Shown: positions 13,123 to 22,665, numbered from the stretch's first letter. The stretch is 64,000 bases of DNA from an uncultured Collinsella sp. (GCA_900767675.1 CAAFZX010000044.1:1-64000), one strand, 5' to 3'. Notes: a model not told the origin generated them from the sequence alone. Numbers and translations: made by a program.

Positions 13123-15864
13123 CTACTCTTCCGGCTCTTCGGCAGGCTCTTCGGCTGCCGTGTCCTTGCTTACGCCGGCCGTCTTGCGCTTGCGGTACGC
13201 GAGCGCTCCGCCCGCACCCGCCGCAGCTGCCAGAGCGATGCCCGCGGCCACGGCGTAGCCGGTGCCGTCGGGGGCATCGGCCCCGGTCTTGGCGTAGGGC
13301 TCCTCGGGGACCTCGGGCGTGTCGGGGTTGTCCACGACGACGCTCTGCTCGGCGGAGTCGATGTCCTCGTGGGTTGCAACGACGTTGCCGGCGGAGTCCA
13401 GGACCTTCTCGAAGACGACGAGCTCGTCTCCCTCGGCCAGGCCCTCGGTGTCGAACTCGAAGGTCACCTCGACGGTGCCGGAGGGCGCCTCGGGCTCGAA
13501 GGGCGTGCGCGCGGTCACCTCGTTGCCGTCCTTGTCGAGGAACGGCTCTCCGGTGCCCTTGTCCATGAGCGTGCCCACGGCGATGTAGGTCTCGCCGGGG
13601 ACGAGGCCCTTGTAGGCCACCGTGTCGATGACCTTGGTCTTGCCGGCCTCGATGACCTGGTCGCCGTCGGCGGCGTCGGCCGCCTGCGTGCCCACCTCGA
13701 CGGCGACGTGGACTGTCTGGCCCTCGTCGGAGAGGTCCGCGTGCGACGCCACCTCGGCTCCGTCCTTGCGTAGACTCTCGAACACGACCAGGTCGCGGCC
13801 GCCGAGCAGGCTCGCGTCGAAGGAGATCTCGACGTCCCGGCTGCCCGTCGAGAGCGCGGGGGCGAACTCGGCCTTGGCCTCCACGGGCATGCCCGTGGCG
13901 TCGGTCACGGGCTCGCCGGTCGCCTTGTCGACGAGGGTGGCCGAGAGCTCGTACTCCTCGCCGGCCTTCAGGCCCTCGTAGGCGACGGCGTCGACGACCT
14001 TGGCCTCGGCGTCGGCCGAGACGTCCTTGTCGCCGTCCGCCCCGTCCTTTGCCGTGGTGGAGATGCGCGGGCCCTCCTGGTCGTCAAGGCCCATCCACAC
14101 GGCCTTCGCGACCGTCGAGTCGCGATCGATCCAGAAGCTCCTCGTGATGAGCTCGAGGCCCTCGTTGGCATCGCAGCGCAGCTCGGTCATGGTGTAGGCG
14201 CCGTACGGCAGGGCCGCCAGCGAGTCGTCGACCGGCGCCGAGGAGCCGTCCTCGCCGAGCGAGAACCAGATGCCGGCCTTTGGGTCCATGTCGGCGACAG
14301 CAATCGGGCCCTCATGGCCGAGCAGGGCGTCGTTGGCGTTGGTGTCCCTCGAGTGCTTGTTCCAGCTGCTCGCGGTCGACGCGTCGCCGTTGCGGTCCGT
14401 GACCAGCACGTGAGTCTCGCCGGTGGCCGCGTTCTCGATGGCGAACGGGACCATGAGGCCGGCGTTGTCGGCCTCGCTCTTCTTGGAGAGCTCGAGGTCG
14501 TTGCGCACCACCTGGTCGCGGAACTCGAGCGCGGCGCCGTCCGCGGAGGCGCTCACGATCTCGCCGCCGGTGCGGACCTCGAAGGTGCGGGGCTCGCCGT
14601 CGGTCAGCAGGTAGCTCCCGTTCGTCGCCGTCTCCCGCACGTCGTAGGTTCCGTACGGCAGTGCGTTGGCCGCGGTCTGCGCGGTGTAGGCGCCGGCCTC
14701 GTCGTTCCATGCGGTGGTCAGCGTGGCCACGGCTTCGCCCGGCTCGCGCCATTCGCCGTCAACGAGGACCTTGTGCGCCGAGCGGTTCGTGACGGTGAAC
14801 TCGATCCCGTCGAGGCCGGGGTGCTCGCCAGGCGCCTCCTTGTGGCCGCTGCCCGCGAGCGCCTCGGACGCCTGCAGCTCCTTGTCGGACTTGGTCACCT
14901 GCACGCCGCCGCGGAAGACCTCGTCGGTCACGGGGTCGCCCGTGAGGTCGCGCACCTCGTCGGCCTTCACGGTGAACGTGACGGAGGCGTCGCTGGCGTC
15001 GTAGCCCTCGGGCGCGCCGGACTCGACGATGCGGTAATTGCCTGCGGGAAGTGCGTCGGCGCCGGTCGCGGCGACGTGCGACCCGTCCTCGGGCGCGGTC
15101 TTGATCGTGGCGCATACCTCACCGTCGGCGTAGTACTTGCCGCCGACCAGCACGTAGCGGCCGGTCTCGTTAACGACGGAGAAGCTCGCGCCGTCGAGCG
15201 AGGCGTCGCCCTGGGGCTCCGCGCCCGCCTCGGAGTCCGTTTTGGCGACCTTGACTCCGCCCGTGGACCAGCTGAAGCTCACGAGCGTCTGGGAGCCGCC
15301 GCCGGTCCTGACGCAGAACGCCTCGAACCCGGCGGATACCTTGCCGGCGCCCGCCTTCATCTTGGCGAAGGTCCCGCCGATCAGCTCGGATTTCGCCCAG
15401 GAGGCGAACTCGGCGCTCGTGCCGTGCGTGGCAGCCGACTCGGACCCAGAGTAGGCGTAGGCGATGAGCACATGGCTCGCCGCGGCGTACTTCGCGTCGT
15501 CCCAGCCGCCGCCGTCGTACCAGCTGCCCGGGAACATCGACGCGTCGAAGCCGGGAGAGCCGAACGAGTACCAGATCGCCGCTGTCACGTCGCCGCTCGG
15601 CACGGGGCTCGTCGAGTAGGAGCCCGGCGCGGGCGTCGGGGACGAGGGCTCGGCGCAGTAGGCGATGTTGCCGTCGGCGCTCATCCACGTGGTGGCGAAG
15701 CCGCCGTAGGGGATCTTGCCGCCGATGGACACGTCTACCGTGCTCGGCGCGGCGTAGGCGGGCGAGGCCGCCACGGAGGCGAGCAGCGCCCCCGCCGCCA
15801 GGATGAGCGCCATGGCGCATCGGAGGAGCTTTTCCTGCAAGGTGCAGTCTTTCGCTGCGTTCAT
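13123..15864 (-). CDS. VaFE-repeat surface-anchored adhesin of the ICE
   Basis: This 913-residue protein has a signal peptide (about residues 10-38, cut after AYA) and a thioester-type N-terminal region (about 40-195, with PYGG, AIWYSF and a later FCV). Several SpaA/Cna-B-like beta domains follow (each with a LPAGNYRIVESGAPEGY- or LPYGTYDVRE-like E-box). Two VaFE repeats come next, VVDAVAYEGL and VIDTVAYKGL, of the kind that form ester or isopeptide bonds. The end is an anchor of PYAKTGAD, a hydrophobic helix and YRKRK. The anchor motif departs from LPxTG, which fits a dedicated sortase (next gene). It probably mediates mating contact or host adhesion. Confidence 0.87.
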   Translation of the reverse strand: MNAAKDCTLQEKLLRCAMALILAAGALLASVAASPAYAAPSTVDVSIGGKIPYGGFATTWMSADGNIAYCAEPSSPTPAPGSYSTSPVPSGDVTAAIWYSFGSPGFDASMFPGSWYDGGGWDDAKYAAASHVLIAYAYSGSESAATHGTSAEFASWAKSELIGGTFAKMKAGAGKVSAGFEAFCVRTGGGSQTLVSFSWSTGGVKVAKTDSEAGAEPQGDASLDGASFSVVNETGRYVLVGGKYYADGEVCATIKTAPEDGSHVAATGADALPAGNYRIVESGAPEGYDASDASVTFTVKADEVRDLTGDPVTDEVFRGGVQVTKSDKELQASEALAGSGHKEAPGEHPGLDGIEFTVTNRSAHKVLVDGEWREPGEAVATLTTAWNDEAGAYTAQTAANALPYGTYDVRETATNGSYLLTDGEPRTFEVRTGGEIVSASADGAALEFRDQVVRNDLELSKKSEADNAGLMVPFAIENAATGETHVLVTDRNGDASTASSWNKHSRDTNANDALLGHEGPIAVADMDPKAGIWFSLGEDGSSAPVDDSLAALPYGAYTMTELRCDANEGLELITRSFWIDRDSTVAKAVWMGLDDQEGPRISTTAKDGADGDKDVSADAEAKVVDAVAYEGLKAGEEYELSATLVDKATGEPVTDATGMPVEAKAEFAPALSTGSRDVEISFDASLLGGRDLVVFESLRKDGAEVASHADLSDEGQTVHVAVEVGTQAADAADGDQVIEAGKTKVIDTVAYKGLVPGETYIAVGTLMDKGTGEPFLDKDGNEVTARTPFEPEAPSGTVEVTFEFDTEGLAEGDELVVFEKVLDSAGNVVATHEDIDSAEQSVVVDNPDTPEVPEEPYAKTGADAPDGTGYAVAAGIALAAAAGAGGALAYRKRKTAGVSKDTAAEEPAEEPEE

Positions 15865-15876
15865 CTTTCCGCCTCC

Positions 15877-16335
15877 CTATCTCTCGACGCTTCGCTGTGC
15901 GCGGGGCGCCTCGTGCTCGGCGGCGCGGCTCGCCTGGCGGGCGTGCTCGGCGCGCTCCGCGAGGTAGCGCGAGCGCCCTGCGTCAACGGCCTCCTTGAGC
16001 TGCGCCGGCATAACCTTCACGGTGTCCTTGACCGCGCGGCCGCCCTCGTCGAGCTCGGGCTGGCCGTCCGGGCCCATCACCGTCTTCCTCAGCCACACCT
16101 CGCGGTTCGCGAGCAGCGGTATGTCTCGGAAGTCGGCCCCCTTGAAGCGGCTCTCGTTAACGAACATGGGGCTGAACTCGTAGCCTCCCACGTCCACGCC
16201 GTCGACGACGGTGCCCTTGGGAAGGGTCGCCGAGTTGAAGGTCCTGGCCTCGCCGGTCGCGCGGTCGGTGTACTCGATGCCCTCGCGCACGAAGCTCTTG
16301 TGCAGCGAGAGGTACACGTTCTTCCTCTCTTCCAT
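15877..16335 (-). CDS. Conserved-looking ICE protein of unknown function
   Basis: A 152-residue protein starting at ATG 16335 with AAGGAGG 6 bases before it; an earlier in-frame ATG lacks a site. The N-terminal half is beta-rich (NVYLSLHKSFVREGIEY, then GTVVDGVDVGGYEFSPMFV). The C-terminal third is a charged helix (AERAEHARQASRAAEHEAPR) like the tails of other proteins in this ICE. It lies between the surface protein and the TrbL-like gene in one operon. I do not recognise a family. Confidence 0.7.
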   Translation of the reverse strand: MEERKNVYLSLHKSFVREGIEYTDRATGEARTFNSATLPKGTVVDGVDVGGYEFSPMFVNESRFKGADFRDIPLLANREVWLRKTVMGPDGQPELDEGGRAVKDTVKVMPAQLKEAVDAGRSRYLAERAEHARQASRAAEHEAPRAQRSVER

Positions 16336-16444
16336 GTCTTTCCTCCTTTTCGTTTTCAATCGGTCCTTGTCTTCATCCGCCGGGACGCGTGCCCCGGCGC
16401 GGTGCCCCTATCTCATGGCGACCGCCCCCTTCCTCGCTTTTCCG

Positions 16445-17446
16445 CTAGAAGCCGCTCACGATGTCGCGCGCCCAGGAGCCGCTTTTCACGAGGGCCAGGA
16501 TGAGCAGCGCGCACATGGCCAGGTACTGCAGCGCGTAGGTGAGCCCGTTTGCGACCGCGTCGGCCGGGGTGCCCGTCCCGGGGTTCGCCCCGGTGAGCCC
16601 GCCGAGCACGAGCGGGAACGATATGAGCAGCACGAGGATGATGACGCCGGCGATGCAGACCGCCCCGAAGCTCTTCAGGTAGCCGAGGCCTATCTGGCGC
16701 GTGGCGTCCATGCCGAGGAACGCCAGCGGGATCGGGGCGAACGCGGCCATGATGTAGAGCTGGAGCGCGCGGGCCCAGCAGACCACGAGGGCGACGACGT
16801 AGGCCGCCAGCACCACGACCCAGCTGATGAGGCTCACGACGAGCATGGCGATGAGCGACGGGATGTCGTCATCGGTGGTGACGACGGACACCTCGGGCAG
16901 GTCGAGCGCGCCTCCGGCGCCGAAGAGCGCCTCGACTCGGTCGATGGCGAGCCCGCAGACCTCGTAGATCGACGCCATCAGGTCGAAGCTGTTCTGTATG
17001 AGGAACAGGAACACGGCGAAGAACACGAGGAGGAAAACGACCTCCTTGACGCCGGGAAGGCTCTGGCTGCCGTCCATGCGCTGGGAGATCTCGATGAGCT
17101 TCAGAGTGAAGACCAGGCCGAGCACCCCGCACCCGATCGGCAGGATGGCAGCCTGCCATACGCCCCTGGCGACGTCGTGCATGGTCAGGTCGCTCGAGCT
17201 CGTGAGCATGTGCGCGAAGTCGGCCGAGAGGATCCCGTTCGCGCCGATCGACCCGAGCACGCCCGTTTGCGCCTTGAACATCCAGTTGCAGCAGTCGCGC
17301 AGAAGGCCGCACAGCCAATCGTTGACGTCCCCGGCTATGTCGGCGTATGCCGGCTGCGCGGGGACGAGCAGGAGCGCGCAGAGGGCGAATGCCGTCGCGG
17401 CGGAGATGGCGAACGCCCTTCGGCGTTGCGATTCAAGCGCCCGCAC
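16445..17446 (-). CDS. TrbL/VirB6-like conjugation channel protein
   Basis: A 333-residue protein with a cleavable signal (about residues 8-32, ending AYA) and at least six hydrophobic helices. A Trp/Cys-rich first luminal segment is followed by the central LKLIEISQRM loop and C-terminal helices ending ARDIVSGF. This is the TrbL/VirB6 plan of a polytopic inner-membrane T4SS component. It starts with GTG at 17446, two bases after the previous stop and with GGAGG upstream; the frame extends further but inside the neighbouring gene. It would line the translocation channel with VirB4 and PrgI. Confidence 0.8.
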   Translation of the reverse strand: MRALESQRRRAFAISAATAFALCALLLVPAQPAYADIAGDVNDWLCGLLRDCCNWMFKAQTGVLGSIGANGILSADFAHMLTSSSDLTMHDVARGVWQAAILPIGCGVLGLVFTLKLIEISQRMDGSQSLPGVKEVVFLLVFFAVFLFLIQNSFDLMASIYEVCGLAIDRVEALFGAGGALDLPEVSVVTTDDDIPSLIAMLVVSLISWVVVLAAYVVALVVCWARALQLYIMAAFAPIPLAFLGMDATRQIGLGYLKSFGAVCIAGVIILVLLISFPLVLGGLTGANPGTGTPADAVANGLTYALQYLAMCALLILALVKSGSWARDIVSGF

Positions 17447-17448
17447 GG

Positions 17449-18168
17449 CTACATCGCCTCCAGCGAGCCGCCGCGCGAAACCACGGTGACCACCGTCGAG
17501 GCGGGGTCGTCGAGCGTGAAGGTCGTCGACGCGACGTTTCCGGCGTAGTCGAGCCACACCTCCTTGTCCCAGGTGGCTCCCGTCGCCTGCGGGGACACCT
17601 CCGCCGCCTTCCCGGCGACGGCCTCCTCGATGGCGGCGACGTCTGCGCCAAGCGCCTCGGAGAGGCGGTCGTCGGTGCCGGTCACGGAGAACGCTCCGAC
17701 TTGCGCCTTCTGGGGCACGTAGGCCTGCATCAGAAGGTCGCATGCCAGGGTGCGGTTGTCCCCATCGCCCGAGACCTGGATGAGCGACAGGCCTCCCGCC
17801 TTATCGCCGGTTCCCTTGACCTCGATGGGCATGCTGAGCACGCCGCCGGCCTCGGAGGGCTCCTCGGCCGAGAAGAACCAGGCGCGCTCGGTGCCGCCCG
17901 CGCTCTCCACCATGGCGCCCTCGACGATCCGCAGCGTGGCTGTCGGGTCGTCGGCGCCCGTCCATGCGGTGTTCCAGAGCGCCTCGGCGCCCGAGGTGGC
18001 CTTCCCGGTTGCCACGTCGGCGCCTGCAGCCGCGGGCTGCTCTTGCTCCTGTGGACTATCCTGCGCGCCTTCCTGCGGGGCGATGGCGCAGCGCGCCGCG
18101 CCCGCGCCGAGCGCCACGACGAGCGCGCTTGCCGCGACGGCGGCCATGACCCTTGACTTTCCCTGCAT
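17449..18168 (-). CDS. Exported protein of the T4SS operon, unknown function
   Basis: A 239-residue protein with an N-terminal hydrophobic helix (about residues 8-30), a Gln/Glu/Pro-rich linker (about 31-50) and a beta-rich soluble part. The latter includes WFFSAEEPSEAGGVLSMPIEVKG and a C-terminal STTFTLDDPASTVVTVVSRGG. The single membrane anchor plus extracytoplasmic domain is the layout of VirB8/TcpC-type assembly factors, but no family match can be asserted. It sits between the wall hydrolase and the TrbL-like gene with gaps of 9 and 2 bases. Confidence 0.65.
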   Translation of the reverse strand: MQGKSRVMAAVAASALVVALGAGAARCAIAPQEGAQDSPQEQEQPAAAGADVATGKATSGAEALWNTAWTGADDPTATLRIVEGAMVESAGGTERAWFFSAEEPSEAGGVLSMPIEVKGTGDKAGGLSLIQVSGDGDNRTLACDLLMQAYVPQKAQVGAFSVTGTDDRLSEALGADVAAIEEAVAGKAAEVSPQATGATWDKEVWLDYAGNVASTTFTLDDPASTVVTVVSRGGSLEAM

Positions 18169-18177
18169 TGGTTTCTC

Positions 18178-19779
18178 CTATCTCGCGGTGAGCGCGCAGC
18201 TGAAGCTGCCGATGCCGCTCGCTATACGGCACACGTCGCCCGTTCGCGGCTCGTGTATGTACCTGTCGTCGCCGATGTAGATGGCCACGTGGCCCGAGCG
18301 GTAGAGGATGTCGCCGGGCTTCGCCTCCGAGAGCGGTATGCGCCTGAGCTCCTCGTACTGGGAACCCGTGTAGTGGCTTATGCGGATGCCCGCCTGCGCG
18401 TAGCAGTATTGCGTGAGTCCGCTGCAGTCGAGCGCCTTGCCGGGGGTCGAGCCTCCCCACACGTAGGGCACGCCGAGCTGGCTGTACGCCGCCTCGACGA
18501 TCGCGTTCCCGCTCGCGGATGCGTCCTTCAGGTCCTCGACCGTCATGGAGTCAAACCTGTAGAGGCCCCATTGCGCCATGATCGACTTCAGGGACTCGAC
18601 GTAGGACGAGTCGGTCGCCCAGCCGGCGTCCTTGAGCCCCTCGGCCATCCTGTCCGAGTCGCGCCTCTCGATCGCCTCGCGGATGAGGGCGTTGCCCGAG
18701 TAGCGCTCCGCCTGCAGGAAGACCCTGCTGCGGAAGCGGATGCACTCGGCGTCGCCGGTGAAGCGGATGAAGCTCGCCGTGATCTGGGTGTGCTCGCCGG
18801 GCACGTACTCCTCGCTGGTGGCCCAGTTCGCCTTGCCGGCCACCTCGGGGCAGCCAGCGTAGCCCGACCACCACTTCATGCCGAAGAGGTTGTGGTCGCG
18901 CTCTGCGAGCTGGCTCATGCGGTCGCCCTGGCCGGACTCCTGGATGATCTGCGCGATGGTGCAGCCCGCCGGGTGCCCGTACTCCTCCTGGCACTCGAGC
19001 GCCGCCTCGACCATCTCGTAGGTGATGTAGGGCGGCAGCCCCTCGAGGCCCCGCTTGGAGGCCGCGTCGTCCCAGAAGCCGAACAGCGCGCTCAGCAGCT
19101 GCGCGACGGCGAGCGCGCAGGCGACGAAGGCCACGATGCCGGCCACCGCCCCGAGCAGGGCGGGCGCGGCGCCCGAGACCGCGCCCGCGCTCGCGGAGGC
19201 GGCGCCCTTCGACCCCGCGGCGCGGGCCGCCTCGCCCGACGCCTGCGCGGCCGCCTGGGCCGCCTGGTGCTTGGCCGGGGCGGTCGCGCCGGCTGCCTCG
19301 GGGCCGCGCGCGCCTCCCTTTGGGGCGCCGAGGGCGGTCGCCGCCTTGCGGCTGCCTTGGGCTGCTTTCTTCGCCTTCCTCTGCCGCAGCCTTCCCGCGG
19401 CCTTCTCGGCCGCACGCCCCGCGTCGTACATGCCCGAGGCGCCCTCGAGCTCCTCCGAGTCGTCGAGTTGGGAGACGGCCTCCCGGGCGATCGCCAGCTT
19501 CGCCGCCTCGACGCGCGAGCGCATCGCGGCCGCCGCGCGCCGGTCGCCGGCGGGTTGGGACAATTTGTCCCCGAGCCCGCCTTCCGGGGCGTCGGGCCTG
19601 GACGGGCGCCCCTTCGCCGTTGCGGCGGGGCCTCCCGCCTCGTCGAGCGGGCCGGCGCCCTCCGAGACGTTTCCCAGGGCGTCGCGCTCGGTCTCCGCGA
19701 CGTCGCCCGCGGTGAGCACGTCGCGGCGCCGCGCCCCGACCACCTCGAGCATCCCGCCGCCCTCGCTCGGGACGGCCAT
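18178..19779 (-). CDS. Two-domain cell-wall hydrolase of the conjugation machine
   Basis: This 533-residue protein starts at ATG 19779 with GGAGG upstream and 2 bases past VirB4. Residues 1-200 are a charged, Ala-rich cytoplasmic region, followed by a transmembrane helix at about 207-235. A glucosaminidase/lysozyme-like domain (about 250-400) has a likely catalytic Glu281 in IIQESG. The C-terminal NlpC/P60 domain (about 420-533) has Cys452 in DCSGLTQY, His497 in GHVAIYIG and His509. This is the VirB1/TcpG-type enzyme that opens peptidoglycan for the transfer channel. A GGGACAATTTGTCCC palindrome lies at 19557-19571 in the low-complexity part. Confidence 0.9.
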   Translation of the reverse strand: MAVPSEGGGMLEVVGARRRDVLTAGDVAETERDALGNVSEGAGPLDEAGGPAATAKGRPSRPDAPEGGLGDKLSQPAGDRRAAAAMRSRVEAAKLAIAREAVSQLDDSEELEGASGMYDAGRAAEKAAGRLRQRKAKKAAQGSRKAATALGAPKGGARGPEAAGATAPAKHQAAQAAAQASGEAARAAGSKGAASASAGAVSGAAPALLGAVAGIVAFVACALAVAQLLSALFGFWDDAASKRGLEGLPPYITYEMVEAALECQEEYGHPAGCTIAQIIQESGQGDRMSQLAERDHNLFGMKWWSGYAGCPEVAGKANWATSEEYVPGEHTQITASFIRFTGDAECIRFRSRVFLQAERYSGNALIREAIERRDSDRMAEGLKDAGWATDSSYVESLKSIMAQWGLYRFDSMTVEDLKDASASGNAIVEAAYSQLGVPYVWGGSTPGKALDCSGLTQYCYAQAGIRISHYTGSQYEELRRIPLSEAKPGDILYRSGHVAIYIGDDRYIHEPRTGDVCRIASGIGSFSCALTAR

Positions 19780-19781
19780 TC

Positions 19782-22259
19782 CTATTCCTCCGCCTCTCGC
19801 GCCGCCCGGCGCATCTCGCGCTCGGCGACCTCTGCGGGCTTGGTGTTCCACAGGTCGTAGAGCGGGCCTTTCGGGAAGTCGTCGGTGATGGGCACGCGGA
19901 TCCCGGCGCTGATGAGCAGGCCCTCGCCGGGCTTGACGGCGTCGCCGATGTAGCCGCGCTCCGTGGCGGAGAGCTGGAGCATCTCCGCCCATGCGTCGAG
20001 GTCGGCGGTGGACTGCTTGTGCAGCAGGAAGAACTCGGAGTTGAGCACCATGTCGCGGGCCTCGGCGTTGGCCAGCATGTGGCTCGTGTTCTGGCTGATG
20101 CCGGTGCAGATGAGGCCGAACTTGCGCCCCTCGCGCCACAGGCGGGCGAAGTACTCGACCACCGTCGGGTGCGCGAAGAGGCTCTGCACCTCGTCGATGT
20201 AGAGCCAGGTGTAGTTGGGGCGCGGCGGCGTTACCATCACGCGGTTGCGCACCATCTCGAGCGCCGTGATCATGCCGAACACGCGCATGTTCTGGCCGAG
20301 GCCGTGCATGTCGATGTTGGTGATGCGGTTGTCGAGCGCCACGTTGCTCTGGCCGTTGAAGAAGGAGAACGCGCCCTTCACGTAGCGCTCGTAGCGCAGC
20401 GCGATGTCGGCGGCCTCGGGCTCGGGCTGAGCGAGCAGCGCCGCGTGGAAGTCGCCGAGCGTGGGCAGGCGGCCGTCCCTCGCGCACTCCCGGTACGCCT
20501 CGCCGACGCAGCGGGCGATGATCGAGCGGTCGCGCTCCGGCAGGCCCTCGCGGCCCTCGGCCATGAGCGCGCTCGAGAGCGCGAGCACCGCGTCGGTCTT
20601 GTACGCGAGCTTGGCGGCGTCGGCGCGGTCCGCGACGTCGGCGGTGTCGAGGGGGTTGAGCACCGCCGAGCATCCCGGGGCGAGCTCGACGTTCGCGCCG
20701 CCGAGCGCGCCGACGAGGTTGCCGTACTCGCCGGCCGGGTCGAAGATCACGACCTCGTCCTCGGGGTGCGCGAGCACGGTGTTGGTTATCTCGCGCTTCA
20801 CCGAGAAGCTCTTGCCCGAGCCGGGCTTGCCGCACACGAAGCCCATGGGACTCGCCAAGCGCTTGCGGTCGCACAGCACCAGGTTCCCGCTCTCCTTGGA
20901 CTGCCCATAGTAGCCTCCGCCCGCCTCGTCGAGGCTCTGGCTGGCGAAGGGCATCTGCATGGCCACCTGCCCCGTGGTGAGGTAGCGGCTCACGGTGACG
21001 TGGTTGTCGCCGAGCGGGAGCACCGAGTTGAGAGCCTGGCGCTGCCGGAAGTGGAGCGGCTCGAGGCCGATCGTGCAGCCCTGCGCGACGCTCGTCACCT
21101 GCTGGACGCGGCGGTCGAGCTCCTCGAGGCTGTCGGCCCAGGTGTAGACGAGGCCCGTGTAGACGAACAGGCGCTCGGACTTGTTGCGCAGGAAGTCGAG
21201 CAGCTCCTCGGCCTCCTCCTTCGAGAAGCGCAGCTCGGGCGGCAGGATCTGGTAGTCGTAGCCCTTCTTCACGGCGCTCATCTGCTCGTCGATGATCTCC
21301 TTGTCCATCCAGTCGATCTGGCGCTTCACGAGCGCGAGCGCCTCGCTCTGCGCGATGGGCTGCACGTGCAGCGTCACGTTGAGCGGCAGCGGCAGGTCGA
21401 TGATGGAGGCGAGGTAGGTCTCCTCGATGACCGACCCGAAGCTGCGCACGGCGAGCACCGCGCCGTAGCGCCCGTCGCTGCAAAAGCAGTCGGACCTGCC
21501 TTCGGGCTTGAAGTCGAGCGTGGAGGGCATGACGAAGTCCTTCGTGCGCGCGCCCGACGTCGGGGACAATTTGTCCCAGGAGAACTCGAAGCGCGACCCC
21601 GGGCGCAGCTGCCCCTGAAGGAGCTCGAGCCTCTCGGCGCCGTCGAGGGCGCGCGACGAGCAGCGTATGCGCGCGAGCGTCTGTTCCACGTCGCCCCGGA
21701 TGCGCGCAAGCTTGGGCACCGCGGCGTCGACGTCGTCGGCGCCCACGGCGTAGGTCAGGTAGCGGTGGCGCACGAGGTTCGAGACGCCCTCGCGCATCTT
21801 GTCGTTGAGGATCCGGTTGTACTCTTCGGCGAGCCCGGCGGTGGCGCGCTCCCCGGGCTCGAAGAAGACCTTGCGGCCGACCTCGTCGGCGGGGATGGGC
21901 GCGTTCACTACCTGGAGCTGCACGTGGGAGTCCGCCGGGAAGTAGTTGAACAGCGAGCTCATCACGGTGAAGGCCGTCTCGCGCGCCTCCTTGCGCGCGG
22001 ACTGGTAGCTGATGTCGGAGAACTCGACCGTCTGGCTGAACACCCCGGGCATCACCTGGGCGATGCCGTCCCTGTACATGGCGTCGTAGCCGACGTAGGC
22101 GGCCATCTCGCGCGAACGGTCGCGCTCCCGGCGGCGCCTCTGCCGCTCGGCCTCCGCGCCCTTCGAGGCGTCCTTGCGCCCGCCCGTGCCGCCGAGGAGC
22201 AGCCCGAGGGTGCTCGGGCGCTTCGGCCTATTCTCCTTGTTGGTTCTTGCTCGGCTCAT
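19782..22259 (-). CDS. virB4: VirB4-type conjugation ATPase
   Basis: An 825-residue protein of the VirB4/TraE/ConE family. The N-terminal domain spans about residues 50-440. The ATPase domain has Walker A at 477-484 (GKPGSGKS), Walker B in YTWLYIDEVQSLF near 670, and the later GLICTGISQNTSHML segment. It overlaps the PrgI gene by 32 bases. As the energy source of the T4SS it assembles at the membrane with TrbL- and PrgI-like partners. GGGACAATTTGTCCC occurs at 21563-21577, coding WDKLSP in a variable stretch. Confidence 0.93.
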   Translation of the reverse strand: MSRARTNKENRPKRPSTLGLLLGGTGGRKDASKGAEAERQRRRRERDRSREMAAYVGYDAMYRDGIAQVMPGVFSQTVEFSDISYQSARKEARETAFTVMSSLFNYFPADSHVQLQVVNAPIPADEVGRKVFFEPGERATAGLAEEYNRILNDKMREGVSNLVRHRYLTYAVGADDVDAAVPKLARIRGDVEQTLARIRCSSRALDGAERLELLQGQLRPGSRFEFSWDKLSPTSGARTKDFVMPSTLDFKPEGRSDCFCSDGRYGAVLAVRSFGSVIEETYLASIIDLPLPLNVTLHVQPIAQSEALALVKRQIDWMDKEIIDEQMSAVKKGYDYQILPPELRFSKEEAEELLDFLRNKSERLFVYTGLVYTWADSLEELDRRVQQVTSVAQGCTIGLEPLHFRQRQALNSVLPLGDNHVTVSRYLTTGQVAMQMPFASQSLDEAGGGYYGQSKESGNLVLCDRKRLASPMGFVCGKPGSGKSFSVKREITNTVLAHPEDEVVIFDPAGEYGNLVGALGGANVELAPGCSAVLNPLDTADVADRADAAKLAYKTDAVLALSSALMAEGREGLPERDRSIIARCVGEAYRECARDGRLPTLGDFHAALLAQPEPEAADIALRYERYVKGAFSFFNGQSNVALDNRITNIDMHGLGQNMRVFGMITALEMVRNRVMVTPPRPNYTWLYIDEVQSLFAHPTVVEYFARLWREGRKFGLICTGISQNTSHMLANAEARDMVLNSEFFLLHKQSTADLDAWAEMLQLSATERGYIGDAVKPGEGLLISAGIRVPITDDFPKGPLYDLWNTKPAEVAEREMRRAAREAEE

Positions 22260-22653
22260 AGAGCTCGGCTCCTTTCTTCCTTGCCCTGCGCCTCGCGCGC
22301 CGCCCCGGGCGGCCCGGGCGCGGCGAGCCCTCGGGGAGGCTCGCGGCGAGGCAGGGCTCGTACGCGAGCAGCTGCGGGGAAAGCTCGTGTGCCGCCAGGA
22401 GAGGCAGCAGCTCCTCGGCGCGCATGCCGAAGGGCCGCCAGAACCCGGCGAGCCAGAACGGCATGCTGCAGAGCATGATCGGGAAGGCCGCGTCCGCGAC
22501 GTCGGCGTGCAGGCCCAGGTGGACGAAGGCCGCCGCCCCGACCGCGCTGCCGAAGCCGAGCGACACGCATGCGAGCGTGCGCAGGCTCATCTTCCCGACG
22601 ATCTTCTCCTCGTACTCGCCGATGTCCTTCTGGACCGGTATCCGGAGCGCCAT
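22228..22653 (-). CDS. PrgI-family membrane protein (VirB3-like)
   Basis: A 141-residue protein with an N-terminal RIPVQKDIGEYEEKIVGKMSLRTLACVSLG pattern and two adjacent hydrophobic helices (about residues 27-47 and 52-72). The FWRPFGM turn and a basic C-terminal tail are typical of the PrgI family. PrgI is the Gram-positive counterpart of VirB3 and is encoded before VirB4 in conjugative elements, as here, with overlapping genes. It likely anchors VirB4 to the channel. Confidence 0.85.
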   Translation of the reverse strand: MALRIPVQKDIGEYEEKIVGKMSLRTLACVSLGFGSAVGAAAFVHLGLHADVADAAFPIMLCSMPFWLAGFWRPFGMRAEELLPLLAAHELSPQLLAYEPCLAASLPEGSPRPGRPGRRARRRARKKGAELYEPSKNQQGE

Positions 22654-22665
22654 CCGCGACGCCCC

